Program-made: the position numbers and the translations under genes
The notes under the pieces: model-generated
The model's database searches: none
The model's input: only the letters and a program-made list of their open reading frames with translations
Told to the model about the DNA's origin: nothing
Assembly: GCF_040869045.1 (NCBI RefSeq)
Contig: NW_027137032.1
Coordinates: forward strand, 186,001 to 250,000
Length of the DNA stretch: 64,000 nucleotides
Source of the DNA: Eurosta solidaginis
Lineage: Eukaryota; Arthropoda; Insecta; Diptera; Tephritidae
Direction of reading: 5' to 3'
In this document: piece after piece, positions 41,051-54,973 of the stretch
How the letters are laid out: the number at the start of each line of letters is the position of its first letter
Position numbering within the stretch: the first letter of the stretch is position 1

Positions 41051-43554
41051 GATGAGTTATCTACTTAAATATGATGAACAAAACGACTTACGTATTTTAA
41101 ACATGCTAACCTTTAGCCCGGTAAGCAAATTAAAAAAAAAACGCAATATGTGCGCTACACGAGAACGGAGACGTCGAGTAACCAAAACAAATGCGTTAAA
41201 CAAATTCGTACACGTTATTTATCAATTTAACTCTAGAATTAAAGGATATACAACGAGAAACAACGTTTGACAACCTTTAAACAGTTTTAATAACTATCTC
41301 AAAAATTGTCGCTCTGATGCAAACAACTGATGAGTTATCTACTTAAATTTGTTGAACAAAACGACTTACGTATTTTAAGCATGCTAACCTTTAGCCCGGT
41401 AAGCAAATTAAAAAAAAAAGCAATATGTAGGCTACACGAGAACGGAGACGTCGAGTAACCAAAACAAATGCGTTAAACAAATTCGTACACGTTATTTATC
41501 AATTTAACTCTAGAATTAAAGGATATACAACGAGAAACAACGTTTGACAACCTTTAAACAGTTTTAATAACTATCTCAAAAATTATCGTTCTGATGCAAA
41601 CAACTGATGAGTTATCTACTTAAATTTGATGAACAAAACGACTTACGTATTTTAAACATGCTAACCTTTAGCCCGGTAAGCAAATTAAAAAAAAAACGCA
41701 ATATGTAGGCTACACGAGAACGGAGACGTCGAGTAACCAAAACAAATGCGTTAAACAAATTCGTACACGTTATTTATCAATTTAACTCTAGAATTAAAGG
41801 ATATACAACGAGAAACAACGTTTACAACCTTTAAACAGTTTTAATAACTATCTCAAAAATTATCGCTCTGATGCAAACAACTGATGAGTTATCTACTTAA
41901 ATTTGATGAACAAAACGACTTACGTATTTTAAACATGCTAACCTTTAGCCCGGTAAGCAAATTAAAAAAAAAAAACGCAATATGTAGGCTACACGAGAAC
42001 GGAGACGTCGAGTAACCAAAACAAATGCGTTAAACAAATTCGTACACGTTATTTATCAATTTAACTCTAGAATTAAAGGATATACAACGAGAAACAACGT
42101 TTGACAACCTTTAAACAGTTTTAATAACTATCTCAAAAATTGTCGCTCTGATGCAAACAACTGATGAGTTATCTACTTAAATTTGATGAACAAAACGACT
42201 TACGTATTTTAAACATGCTAACCTTTAGCCCGGTAAGCAAATTAAAAAAAAAAACGCAATATGTAGGCTACACGAGAACGGAGACGTCGAGTAACCAAAA
42301 CAAATGCGTTAAACAAATTCGTACACGTTATTTATCAATTTAACTCTAGAATTAAAGGATATACAACGAGAAACAACGTTTGACAACCTTTAAACAGTTT
42401 TAATAACTATCTCAAAAATTATCGCTCTGATGCAAACAACTAATGAGTTATCTACTTAAATATGATGAACAAAACGACTTACGTATTTTAAACATGCTAA
42501 CCTTTAGCCCGGTAAGCAAATTAAAAAAAAAACGCAATATGTGGGCTACACGAGAACGGAGACGTCGAGTAACCAAAACAAATGCGCTAAACAAATTCGT
42601 ACACGTTATTTATCAATTTAACTCTAGAATTAAAGGATATACAACGAGAAACAACGTTTGGCAACCTTTAAACAGTTTTAATAACTATCTCAAAAATTGT
42701 CGCTCTGATGCAAACAACTGATGAGTTATCTACTTAAATTTGTTGAACAAAACGACTTACGTATTTTAAGCATGCTAACCTTTAGCCCGGTAACCAAATT
42801 AAAAAAAAAAACGCAATATGTAGGCTACACGAGAACGGAGACGTCGAGTAACCAAAACAAATGCGTTAAACAAATTCGTACACGTTATTTATCAATTTAA
42901 CTCTAGAATTAAAGGATATACAACGAGAAACAACGTTTGACAACCTTTAAACAGTTTTAATAACTATCTCAAAAATTGTCGCTCTGATGCAAACAACTGA
43001 TGAGTTATCTACTTAAATTTGATGAACAAAACGACTTACGTATTTTAAACATGCTAACCTTTAGCCCGGTAAGCAAATTAAAAAAAAAACGCAATATGTA
43101 GGCTACACGAGAACGGAGACGTCGAGTAACCAAAACAAATGCGTTAAACAAATTCGTACACGTTATTTATCAATTTAACTCTAGGATTAAAGGATATACA
43201 ACGAGAAACAACGTTTGACAACCTTTAAACAGTTTTAATAACTATCTCAAAAATTGTCGCTCTGATGCAAACAACTGATGAGTTATCTACTTAAATTTTA
43301 AGAACAAAACGATTTACGTATTTTAAACATGCTAACCTTTAGCCCGGTAAGCAAATTAAAAAAAAAACGCAATATGTAGGCTACACGAGAACGGAGACGT
43401 CGAGTAACCAAAACAAATGCGTTAAACAAATTCGTACACGTTATTTATCAATTTAACTCTAGAATTAAAGGATATACAACGAGAAACAACGTTTGACAAC
43501 CTTTAAACAGTTTTAATAACTATCTCAAAAATTATCGCTCTGATGCAAACAACT
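41051..43554. repeat. 9-monomer HOR copy B (M148-M156), 2,504 bp
   Basis: This repeats copy A marker for marker (aaaaagcaa near 41418, gttTACaacc near 41819, gcgCtaaac near 42586, tttgGcaacc near 42659). Private changes are gtgCgc in M148, atcgTtctg before M151, ctAatgag in M153, gtaaCcaaatt in M154 and aattttAAgaac in M156. The last two monomers also begin the second 14-monomer HOR. Confidence 0.9.
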
Positions 43555-46500
43555 GATGAGTTATCTACTTAAATATGATGAACAAAACGACTTACGTATT
43601 TTAAACATGCTAACCTTTAGCCCGGTAAGCAAATTAAAAAAAAAACGCAATATGTGGGCTACACGAGAACGGAGACGTCGAGTAACCAAAACAAATGCGT
43701 TAAACAAATTCGTACACGTTATTTATCAATTTAACTCTGGAATTAAAGGATATACAACGAGAAACAACGTTTGACAACCTTTAAACAGTTTTAATAACTA
43801 TCTCAAAAATTGTCGCTCTGATGCAAACAACTGATGAGTTATCTACTTAAATTTGTTGAACAAAACGACTTACGTATTTTAAGCATGCTAACCTTTAGCC
43901 CGGTAAGCAAATTAAAAAAAAAACGCAATATGTAGGCTACACGAGAACGGAGACGTCGAGTAACCAAAACAAATGCGTTAAACAAATTCGTACACGTTAT
44001 TTATCAATTTAACTCTAGAATTAAAGGATATACAACGAGAAACAACGTTTGACAACCTTTAAACAGTTTTAATAACTATCTCAAAAATTATCGCTCTGAT
44101 GCAAACAACTGATGAGTTATCTACTTAAATTTGATGAACAAAACGACTTACGTATTTTAAACATGCTACTCTTTAGCCCGGTAAGCAAATTAAAAAAAAA
44201 ACGCAATATGTAGGCTACACAAGAACGGAGACGTCGAGTAACCAAAACAAATGCGTTAAACAAATTCGTACACGTTATTTATCAATTTAACTCTAGAATT
44301 AAAGGATATACAACGAGAAACAACGTTTGACAACCTTTAAACAGTTTTAATAACTATCTCAAAAATTATCGCTCTGATGCAAACAACTGATGAGTTATCT
44401 ACTTAAATATGATGAACAAAACGACTTACGTATTTTAAACATGCTAACCTTTAGCCCGGTAAGCAAATTAAAAAAAAAACGCAATATGTAGGCTACACGA
44501 GAACGGAGACGTCGAGTAACCAAAACAAATGCGTTAAACAAATTCGAACACGTTATTTATCAATTTAACTCTAGAATTAAAGGATATACAACGAGAAACA
44601 ACGTTTGACAACCTTTAAACAGTTTTAATAACTATCTCAAAAATTATCGCTCTGATGCAAACAACTGATGAGTTATCTACTTAAATATGATGAACAAAAC
44701 GACTTACGTATTTTAAACATGGTAACCTTTAGCCCGGTAAGCAAATTAAAAAAAAAACGCAATATGTGGGCTACACGAGAACGGAGACGTCGAGTAACCA
44801 AAACAAATGCGTTAAACAAATTCGTACACGTTATTTATCAATTTAACTCTAGAATTAAAGGATATACAACGAGAAACAACGTTTGACAACCTTTAAACAG
44901 TTTTAATAACTATCTCAAAAATTGTCGCTCTGATGCAAACAACTGATGAGTTATCTACTTAAATTTGTTGAACAAAACGACTTACGTATTTTAAGCATGC
45001 TAACCTTTAGCCCGGTAAGCAAATTAAAAAAAAAAACACAATATGTAGGCTACACGAGAACGGAGACGTCGAGTAACCAAAACAAATGCGTTAAACAAAT
45101 TCGTACACGTTATTTATCAATTTAACTCTAGAATTAAAGGATATACAACGAGAAACAACGTTTGACAACCTTTAAACAGTTTTAATAACTATCTCAAAAA
45201 TTATCGCTCTGATGCAAACAACTGATGAGTTATCTACTTAAATATGATGAACAAAACGACTTACGTATTTTAAACATGCTAACCTTTAGCCCGGTAAGCA
45301 AATTTAAAAAAAAACGCAATATGTAGGCTACACGAGAACGGAGACATCGAGTAACCAAAACAAATGCGTTAAACAAATTCGTACACGTTATTTATCAATT
45401 TAACTCTAGAATTAAAGGATATACAACGAGAAACAACGTTTGACAACCTTTAAACAGTTTTAATAACTATCTCAAAAATTGTCGCTCTGATGCAAACAAC
45501 TGATGAGTTATCTACTTAAATTTGATGAACAAAACGACTTACGTATTTTAAACATGCTAACCTTTAGCCCGGTAAGCAAATTAAAAAAAAAACGCAATAT
45601 GTAGGCTACACGAGAACGGAGACGTCGAGTAACCAAAACAAATGCGTTAAACAAATTCGTACACGTTATTTATCAATTTAACTCTAGAATTAAAGGATAT
45701 ACAACGAGAAACAACGTTTGACAACCTTTAAACAGTTTTAATAACTATCTCAAAAATTATCGCTCTGATGCAAACAACTGATGAGTTATCTACTTAAATT
45801 TGATGAACAAAACGACTTACGTATTTTAAACATGCTAACCTTTAGCCCGGTAAGCAAATTAAAAAAAAAAACGCAATATGTAGGCTACACGAGAACGGAG
45901 ACGTCGAGTAACCAAAACAAATGCGTTAAACAAATTCGTACACGTTATTTATCAATTTAACTCTAGAATTAAAGGATATACAACGAGAAACAACGTTTGA
46001 CAACCTTTAAACAGTTTTAATAACTATCTCAAAAATTGTCGCTCTGATGCAAACAACTGATGAGTTATCTACTTAAATTTGATGAACAAAACGACTTACG
46101 TATTTTAAACATGCTAACCTTTAGCCCGGTAAGCAAATTAAAAAAAAAAAAAACGCAATATGTAGGCTACACGAGAACGGAGACGTCGAGTAACCAAAAC
46201 AAATGCGTTAAACAAATTCGTACACGTTATTTATCAATTTAACTCTAGAATTAAAGGATATACAACTAGAAACAACGTTTGACAACCTTTAAACAGTTTT
46301 AATAACTATCTCAAAAATTATCGCTCTGATGCAAACAACTGATGAGTTATCTACTTAAATATGATGAACAAAACGACTTACGTATTTTAAACATGCTAAC
46401 CTTTAGCCCGGTAAGCAAATTAAAAAAAAAACGCAATATGTGGGCTACACGAGAACGGAGACGTCGAGTAACCAAAACAAATGCGTTAAACAAATTCGTA

Positions 46501-46897
46501 CACGTTATTTATCAATTTAACTCTAGAATTAAAGGATATACAACGAGAAACAACGTTTGACAACCTTTAAACAGTTTTAATAACTACCTCAAAAATTGTC
46601 GCTCTGATGCAAACAACTGATGAGTTATCTACTTAAATTTGTTGAACAAAACGACTTACGTATTTTAAGCATGCTAACCTTTAGCCCGGTAAGCAAATTA
46701 AAAAAAAAAACGCAATATGTAGGCTACACGAGAACGGAGACGTCGAGTAACCAAAACAAATGCGTTAAACAAATTCGTACACGTTATTTATCAATTTAAC
46801 TCTAGAATTAAAGGATATACAACGAGAAACAACTTTTGACAACCTTTAAACAGTTTTAATAACTATCTCAAAAATTGTCGCTCTGATGCAAACAACT
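42999..46897. repeat. 14-monomer HOR copy B (M155-M168), 3,899 bp
   Basis: Same marker series as 34363-38265: ctaGGatt, gatTtacg, gtGggc, agcatg, cacAagaacgg (44219), cgAacacg (44545), catGgtaac (44719), aacAcaat, gagacAtcg (45344), three class-2 monomers, gtGggc, and aacTtttgac. Offsets of single markers from copy A are about 8,632 bp, 31 monomers. The nine monomers of one 2.5-kb unit are shared between the two HOR systems at the left edge. Confidence 0.88.
46060..46242 (+). other. Example of an incidental 60-codon frame created by a 14-A tract (not called a gene)
   Basis: With 14 A (also at 51905, and with the 22-A tract at 17100) the reading frame after the tract shifts and bypasses the TAG, ending at TTTAA after TATTTATCAA. 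The N-terminal half equals the 72-codon frame and the C-terminal half is unrelated. Dependence on homopolymer length argues against a conserved protein. Confidence 0.75.
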
Positions 46898-49800
46898 GAT
46901 GAGTTATCTACTTAAATTTGATGAACAAAACGACTTACGTATTTTAAACATGCTAACCTTTAGCCCGGTAAGCAAATTAAAAAAAAAACGCAATATGTAG
47001 GCTACACGAGAACGGAGACGTCGAGTAACCAAAACAAATGCGTTAAACAAATTCGTACACGTTATTTATCAATTTAACTCTAGGATTAAAGGATATACAA
47101 CGAGAAACAACGTTTGACAACCTTTAAACAGTTTTAATAACTATCTCAAAAATTGTCGCTCTGATGCAAACAACTGATGAGTTATCTACTTAAATTTGAT
47201 GAACAAAACGATTTACGTATTTTAAACATGCTAACCTTTAGCCCGGTAAGCAAATTAAAAAAAAAACGCAATATGTAGGCTACACGAGAACGGAGACGTC
47301 GAGTAACCAAAACAAATGCGTTAAACAAATTCGTACACGTTATTTATCAATTTAACTCTAGAATTAAAGGATATACAACAAGAAACAACGTTTGACAACC
47401 TTTAAACAGTTTTAATAACTATCTCAAAAATTATCGCTCTGATGCAAACAACTGATGAGTTATCTACTTAAATATGATGAACAAAACGACTTACGTATTT
47501 TAAACATGCTAACCTTTAGCCCGGTAAGCAAATTAAAAAAAAAACGCAATATGTGGGCTACACGAGAACGGAGACGTCGAGTAACCAAAACAAATGCGTT
47601 AAACAAATTCGTACACGTTATTTATCAATTTAACTCTAGAATTAAAGGATATACAACGAGAAACAACGTTTGACAACCTTTAAACAGTTTTAATAACTAT
47701 CTCAAAAATTGTCGCTCTGATGCAAACAACTGATGAGTTATCTACTTAAATTTGTTGAACAAAACGACTTACGTATTTTAAGCATGCTAACCTTTAGCCC
47801 GGTAAGCAAATTAAAAAAAAACGCAATATGTAGGCTACACGAGAACGGAGACGTCGAGTAACCAAAACAAATGCGTTAAACAAATTCGTACACGTTATTT
47901 ATCAATCTAACTCTAGAATTAGAGGATATACAACGAGAAACAACGTTTGACAACCTTTAAACAGTTTTAATAACTATCTCAAAAATTATCGCTCTGATGC
48001 AAACAACTGATGAGTTATCTACTTAAATTTGATGAACAAAACGACTTACGTATTTTAAACATGCTAACCTTTAGCCCGGTAAGCAAATTAAAAAAAAACG
48101 CAATATGTAGGCTACACAAGAACGGAGACGTCGAGTAACCAAAAAAAATGCGTTAAACAAATTCGTACACGTTATTTATCAATTTAACTCTAGAATTAAA
48201 GGATATACAACGAGAAACAACGTTTGACAACCTTTAAACAGTTTTAATAACTATCTCAAAAATTGTCGCTCTGATGCAAACAACTGATGAGTTATCTACT
48301 TAAATTTGATGAACAAAGCGACTTACGTATTTTAAACATGCTAACCTTTAGCCCGGTAAGCAAATTAAAAAAAAAACGCAATATGTAGGCTACACGAGAA
48401 CGGAGACGTCGAGTAACCAAAACAAATGCGTTAAACAAATTCGTACACGTTATTTATCAATTTAACTCTAGAATTAAAGGATATACAACGAGAAACAACG
48501 TTTGACAACCTTTAAACAGTTTTAATAACTATCTCAAAAATTATCGCTCTGATGCAAACAACTGATGAGTTATCTACTTGAATTTGATGAACAAAACGAC
48601 TTACGTATTTTAAACATGCTAACCTTTAGCCCGGTAAGCAAATTAAAAAAAAAAACGCAATATGTAGGCTACACGAGAACGGAGACGTCGAGTAACCAAA
48701 ACAAATGCGTTAAACAAATTCGTACACGTTATTTATCAATTTAACTCTAGAATTAAAGGATATACAACGAGAAACAACGTTTGACAACCTTTAAACAGTT
48801 TTAATAACTATCTCAAAAATTGTCGCTCTGATGCAAACAACTGATGAGTTATCTACTTAAATTTGATGAACAAAACGACTTACGTATTTTAAACATGCTA
48901 ACCTTTAGCCCGGTAAGCAAATTAAAAAAAAAACGCAATATGTAGGCTACACGAGAACGGAGACGTCGAGTAACCAAAACAAATGCGTTAAACAAATTCG
49001 TACACGTTATTTATCAATTTAACTCTAGAATTAAAGGATATACAACGAGAAACAACGTTTGACAACCTTTAAACAGTTTTAATAACTATCTCAAAAATTA
49101 TCGCTCTGATGCAAACAACTGATGAGTTATCTACTTAAATATGATGAACAAAACGACTTACGTATTTTAAACATGCTAACCTTTAGCCCGGTAAGCAAAT
49201 TAAGAAAAAAACGCAATATGTGGGCTACACGAGACCGGAGACGTCGAGTAACCAAAACAAATGCGTTAAACAAATTCGTACACGTTATTTATCAATTTAA
49301 CTCTAGAATTAAAGGATATACAACGAGAAACAACGTTTGACAACCTTTAAACAGTTTTAATAACTATCTCAAAAATTGTCGCTCTGATGCAAACAACTGG
49401 TGAGTTATCTACTTAAATTTGTTGAACAAAACGACTTACGTATTTTAAGCATGCTAACCTTTAGCCCGGTAAGCAAATTAAAAAAAAAACGCAATATGTA
49501 GGCTACACGAGAACGGAGACGTCGAGTAACCAAAACAAATGCGTTAAACAAATTCGTACACGTTATTTATCAATTTAACTCTAGAATTAAAGGATATACA
49601 ATGAGAAACAACGTTTGACAACCTTTAAACAGTTTTAATAACTATCTCAAAAATTGTCGCTCTGATGCAAACAACTGATGAGTTATCTACTTAAATTTGA
49701 TGAACAAAACGACTTACGTATTTTAAACATGCTAACCTTTAGCCCGGTAAGCAAATTAAAAAAAAAACGCAATATGTAGGCTACACGAGAACGGAGACGT

Positions 49801-52800
49801 CGAGTAACCAAAACAAATGCGTTAAACAAATTCGTACACGTTATTTATCAATTTAACTCTAGGATTAAAGGATATACAACGAGAAACAACGTTTGACAAC
49901 CTTTAAACAGTTTTAATAACTATCTCAAAAATTGTCGCTCTGATGCAAACAACTGATGAGTTATCTACTTAAATTTGATGAACAAAACGACTTACGTATT
50001 TTAAACATGCTAACCTTTAGCCCGGTAAGCAAATTAAAAAAAAAACGCAATATGTAGGCTACACGAGAACGGAGACGTCGAGTAACCAAAACAAATGCGT
50101 TAAACAAATTCGTACACGTTATTTATCAATTTAACTCTAGAATTAAAGGATATACAACGAGAAACAACGTTTGACAACCTTTAAACAGTTTTAATAACTA
50201 TCTCAAAATTATCGCTCTGATGCAAACAACTGATGAGTTATCTACTTAAATATGATGAACAAAACGACTTACGTATTTTAAACATGCTAACCTTTAGCCC
50301 GGTAAGCAAATTAAAAAAAAAACGCAATATGTGGGCTACACGCGAACGGAGACGTCGAGTAACCAAAACAAATGCGTTAAACAAATTCGTACACGTTATT
50401 TATCAATTTAACTCTAGAATTAAAGGATATACAACGAGAAACAACGTTTGACAACCTTTAAACAGTTTTAATAACTATCTCAAAAATTGTCGCTCTGATG
50501 CAAACAACTGATGAGTTATCTACTTAAATTTGTTGAACAAAACGACTTACGTATTTTAAGCATGCTAACCTTTAGCCCGGTAAGCAAATTAAAAAAAAAA
50601 ACGCAATATGTAGGCTACACGAGAACGGAGACGTCGAGTAACCAAAACAAATGCGTTAAACAAATTCGTACACGTTATTTATCAATTTAACTCTAGAATT
50701 AAAGGATATACAACGAGAAACAACGTTTGACAACCTTTAAACAGTTTTAATAACTATCTCAAAAATTGTCGCTCTGATGCAAACAACTGATGAGTTATCT
50801 ACTTAAATTTGATGAACAAAACGACTTACGTATTTTAAACATGCTAACCTTTAGGCCGGTAAGCAAATTAAAAAAAAAACGCAATATGTAGGCTACACGA
50901 GAACGGAGACGTCGAGTAACCAAAACAAATGCGTTAAACAAATTCGTACACGTTATTTATCAATTTAACTCTAGGATTAAAGGATATACAACGAGAAACA
51001 ACGTTTGACAACCTTTAAACAGTTTTAATAACTATCTCAAAAATTGTCGCTCTGAGGCAAACAACTGATGAGTTATCTACTTAAATTTGATGAACAAAAC
51101 GACTTACGTATTTTAAACATGCTAACCTTTAGCCCGGTAAGCAAATTAAAAAAAAAAACGCAATATGTAGGCTACACGAGAACGGAGACGTCGAGTAACC
51201 AAAACAAATGCGTTAAACAAATTCGAACACGTTATTTATCAATTTAACTCTAGAATTAAAGGATATACAACGAGAAACAACGTTTGACAACCTTTAAACA
51301 GTTTTAATAACTATCTCAAAAATTGTCGCTCTGATGCAAACAACTGATGAGTTATCTACTTAAATTTGTTGAACAAAACGACTTACGTATTTTAAACATG
51401 CTAACCTTTAGCCCGGTAAGCAAATTAAAAAAAAAAACGCAATATGTAGGCTACACGAGAACGGAGACGTCGAGTAACCAAAACAAATGCGTTAAACAAA
51501 TTCGAACACGTTATTTATCAATTTAACTCTAGAATTAAAGGATATACAACGAGAAACAACGTTTGACAACCTTTAAACAGTTTTAATAACTATCTCAAAA
51601 ATTATCGCTCTGATGCAAACAACTGATGAGTTATCTACTTAAATATGATGAACAAAACGACTTACGTATTTTAAACATGGTAACCTTTAGCCCGGTAAGC
51701 AAATTAAAAAAAAAAACGCAATATGTGGGCTACACGAGAACGGAGACGTCGAGTAACCAAAACAAATGCGTTAAACAAATTCGTACACGTTATTTATCAA
51801 TTTAACTCTAGAATTAAAGGATATACAACGAGAAACAACGTTTGACAACCTTTAAACAGTTTTAATAACTATCTCAAAAATTGTCGCTCTGATGCAAACA
51901 ACTGATGAGTTATCTACTTAAATTTGATGAACAAAACGACTTACGTAATTTAAACATGCTAACCTTTAGCCCGGTAAGCAAATTAAAAAAAAAAAAAACG
52001 CAATATGTAGGCTACACGAGAACGGAGACGTCGAGTAACCAAAACAAATGCGTTAAACAAATTCGAACACGTTATTTATCAATTTAACTCTATAATTAAA
52101 GGAAATACAACGAGAAACAACGTTTGACAACCTTTAAACAGTTTTAATAACTATCTCAAAAATTATCGCTCTGATGCAAACAACTGATGAGTTATCTACT
52201 TAAATATGATGAACAAAACGACTTACGTATTTTAAACATGGTAACCTTTAGCCCGGTAAGCAAATTAAAAAAAAAAACGCAATATGTGGGCTACACGAGA
52301 ACGGAGACGTCGAGTAACCAAAACAAATGCGTTAAACAAATTCGTACACGTTATTTATCAATTTAACTCTAGAATTAAAGGATATACAACGAGAAACAAC
52401 GTTTGACAACCTTTAAACAGTTTTAATAACTATCTCAAAAATTGTCGCTCTGATGCAAACAACTGATGAGTTATCTACTTAAATTTGTTGAACAAAACGA
52501 CTTACGTATTTTAAGCATGCTAACCTTTAGCCCGGTAAGCAAATTAAAAAAAAAAAACACAATATGTAGGCTACACGAGAACGGAGACGTCGAGTAACCA
52601 AAACAAATGCGTTAAACAAATTCGTACACGTTATTTATCAATTTAACTCTAGAATTAAAGGATATACAACGAGAAACAACGTTTGACAACCTTTAAACAG
52701 TTTTAATAACTATCTCAAAAATTATCGCTCTGATGCAAACAACTGATGAGTTATCTACTTAAATATGATGAACAAAACGACTTACGTATTTTAAACATGC

Positions 52801-54973
52801 TAACCTTTAGCCCGGTAAGCAAATTAAAAAAAAAACGCAATATGTAGGCTACACGAGAACGGAGACATCGAGTAACCAAAACAAATGCGTTAAACAAATT
52901 CGTACACGTTATTTATCAATTTAACTCTAGAATTAAAGGATATACAACGAGAAACAACGTTTGACAACCTTTAAACAGTTTTAATAACTATCTCAAAAAT
53001 TGTCGCTCTGATGCAAACAACTGATGAGTTATCTACTTAAATTTGATGAACAAAACGACTTACGTATTTTAAACATGCTAACGTTTAGCCCGGTAAGCAA
53101 ATTAAAAAAAAAAACGCAATATGTAGGCTACACGTGAACGGAGACGTCGAGTAACCAAAACAAATGCGTTAAACAAATTCGTACACGTTATTTATCAATT
53201 TAACTCTAGAATTAAAGGATATACAACGAGAAACAACGTTTGACAACCTTTAAACAGTTTTAATAACTATCTCAAAAATTATCGCTCTGATGCAAACAAC
53301 TGATGAGTTATCTACTTAAATTTGATGAACAAAACGACTTACGTATTTTAAACATGCTAACCTTTAGCCCGGTAAGCAAAGTAAAAAAAAAAACGCAATA
53401 TGTAGGCTACACGAGAACGGAGACGTCGAGTAACCAAAACAAATGCGTTAAACAAATTCGTACACGTTATTTATCAATTTAACTCTAGAATTAAAGGATA
53501 TACAACGAGAAACAACGTTTGACAACCTTTAAACAGTTTTAATAACTATCTCAAAAATTATCGCTCTGATGCAAACAACTGATGAGTTATCTACTTAAAT
53601 ATGATGAACAAAACGACTTACGTATTTTAAACATGGTAACCTTTAGCCCGGTAAGCAAATTAAAAAAAAAACGCAATATGTGGGCTACACGAGAACGGAG
53701 ACGTCGAGTAACCAAAACAAATGCGTTAAACAAATTCGAACACGTTATTTATCAATTTAACTCTAGAATTAAAGGATATACAACGAGAAACAACGTTTGA
53801 CAACCTTTAAACAGTTTTAATAACTATCTCAAAAATTATCGCTCTGATGCAAACAACTGATGAGTTATCTACTTAAATATGATGAACAAAACGACTTACG
53901 TATTTTAAACATGGTAACCTTTAGCCCGGTAAGCAAATTAAAAAAAAAACGCAATATGTGGGCTACACGAGAACGGAGACGTCGAGTAACCAAAACAAAT
54001 GCGTTAAACAAATTCGTACACGTTATTTATCAATTTAACTCTAGAATTAAAGGATATACAACGAGAAACAACGTTTGACAACCTTTAAACAGTTTTAATA
54101 ACTATCTCAAAAATTGTCGCTCTGATGCAAACAACTGATGAGTTATCTACTTAAATTTGTTGAACAAAACGACTTACGTATTTTAAGCATGCTAACCTTT
54201 AGCCCGGTAAGCAAATTAAAAAAAAAAAACACAATATGTAGGCTACACGAGAACGGAGACGTCGAGTAACCAAAACAAATGCGTTAAACAAATTCGTACA
54301 CGTTATCTATCAATTTAACTCTAGGATTAAAGGATATACAACGAGAAACAACGTTTGACAACCTTTAAACAGTTTTAATAACTATCTCAAAAATTGTCGC
54401 TCTGATGCAAACAACTGATGAGTTATCTACTTAAATTTGATGAACAAAACGACTTACGTATTTTAAACATGCTAACCTTTAGCCCGGTAAGCAAATTAAA
54501 AAAAAAACGCAATATGTAGGCTACACGAGAACGGAGACGTCGAGTAACCAAAACAAATGCGTTAAACAAATTCGTACACGTTATTTATCAATTTAACTCT
54601 AGGATTAAAGGATATACAACGAGAAACAACGTTTGACAACCTTTAAACAGTTTTAATAACTATCTCAAAAATTGTCGCTCTGATGCAAACAACTGATGAG
54701 TTATCTACTTAAATTTGATGAACAAAACGACTTACGTATTTTAAACATGCTAACCTTTAGCCCGGTAAGCAAATTAAAAAAAAAAACGCAATATGTAGGC
54801 TACACGAGAACGGAGACGTCGAGTAACCAAAACAAATGCGTTAAACAAATTCGAACACGTTATTTATCAATTTAACTCTAGAATTAAAGGATATACAACG
54901 AGAAACAACGTTTGACAACCTTTAAACAGTTTTAATAACTATCTCAAAAATTATCGCTCTGATGCAAACAACT
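46898..54973. repeat. Mixed HOR stretch M169-M197
   Basis: It begins as the next 14-mer (ctaGGatt, gatTtacg, gtGggc, agcatg, cacAagaacgg) and then departs from it. Class-1 gtGggc monomers at 46341 (just upstream), 47454, 49121 and 50232 are spaced 4, 6 and 4 monomers, a weak 10-monomer period. Between 51.2 and 54.1 kb short duplications bring several cgAacacg/catGgtaac pairs together. M181 (50232) carries tctcaaaatt upstream and cGcgaacgg, the apparent precursor of the unit amplified at 54974-59983. Confidence 0.78.
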
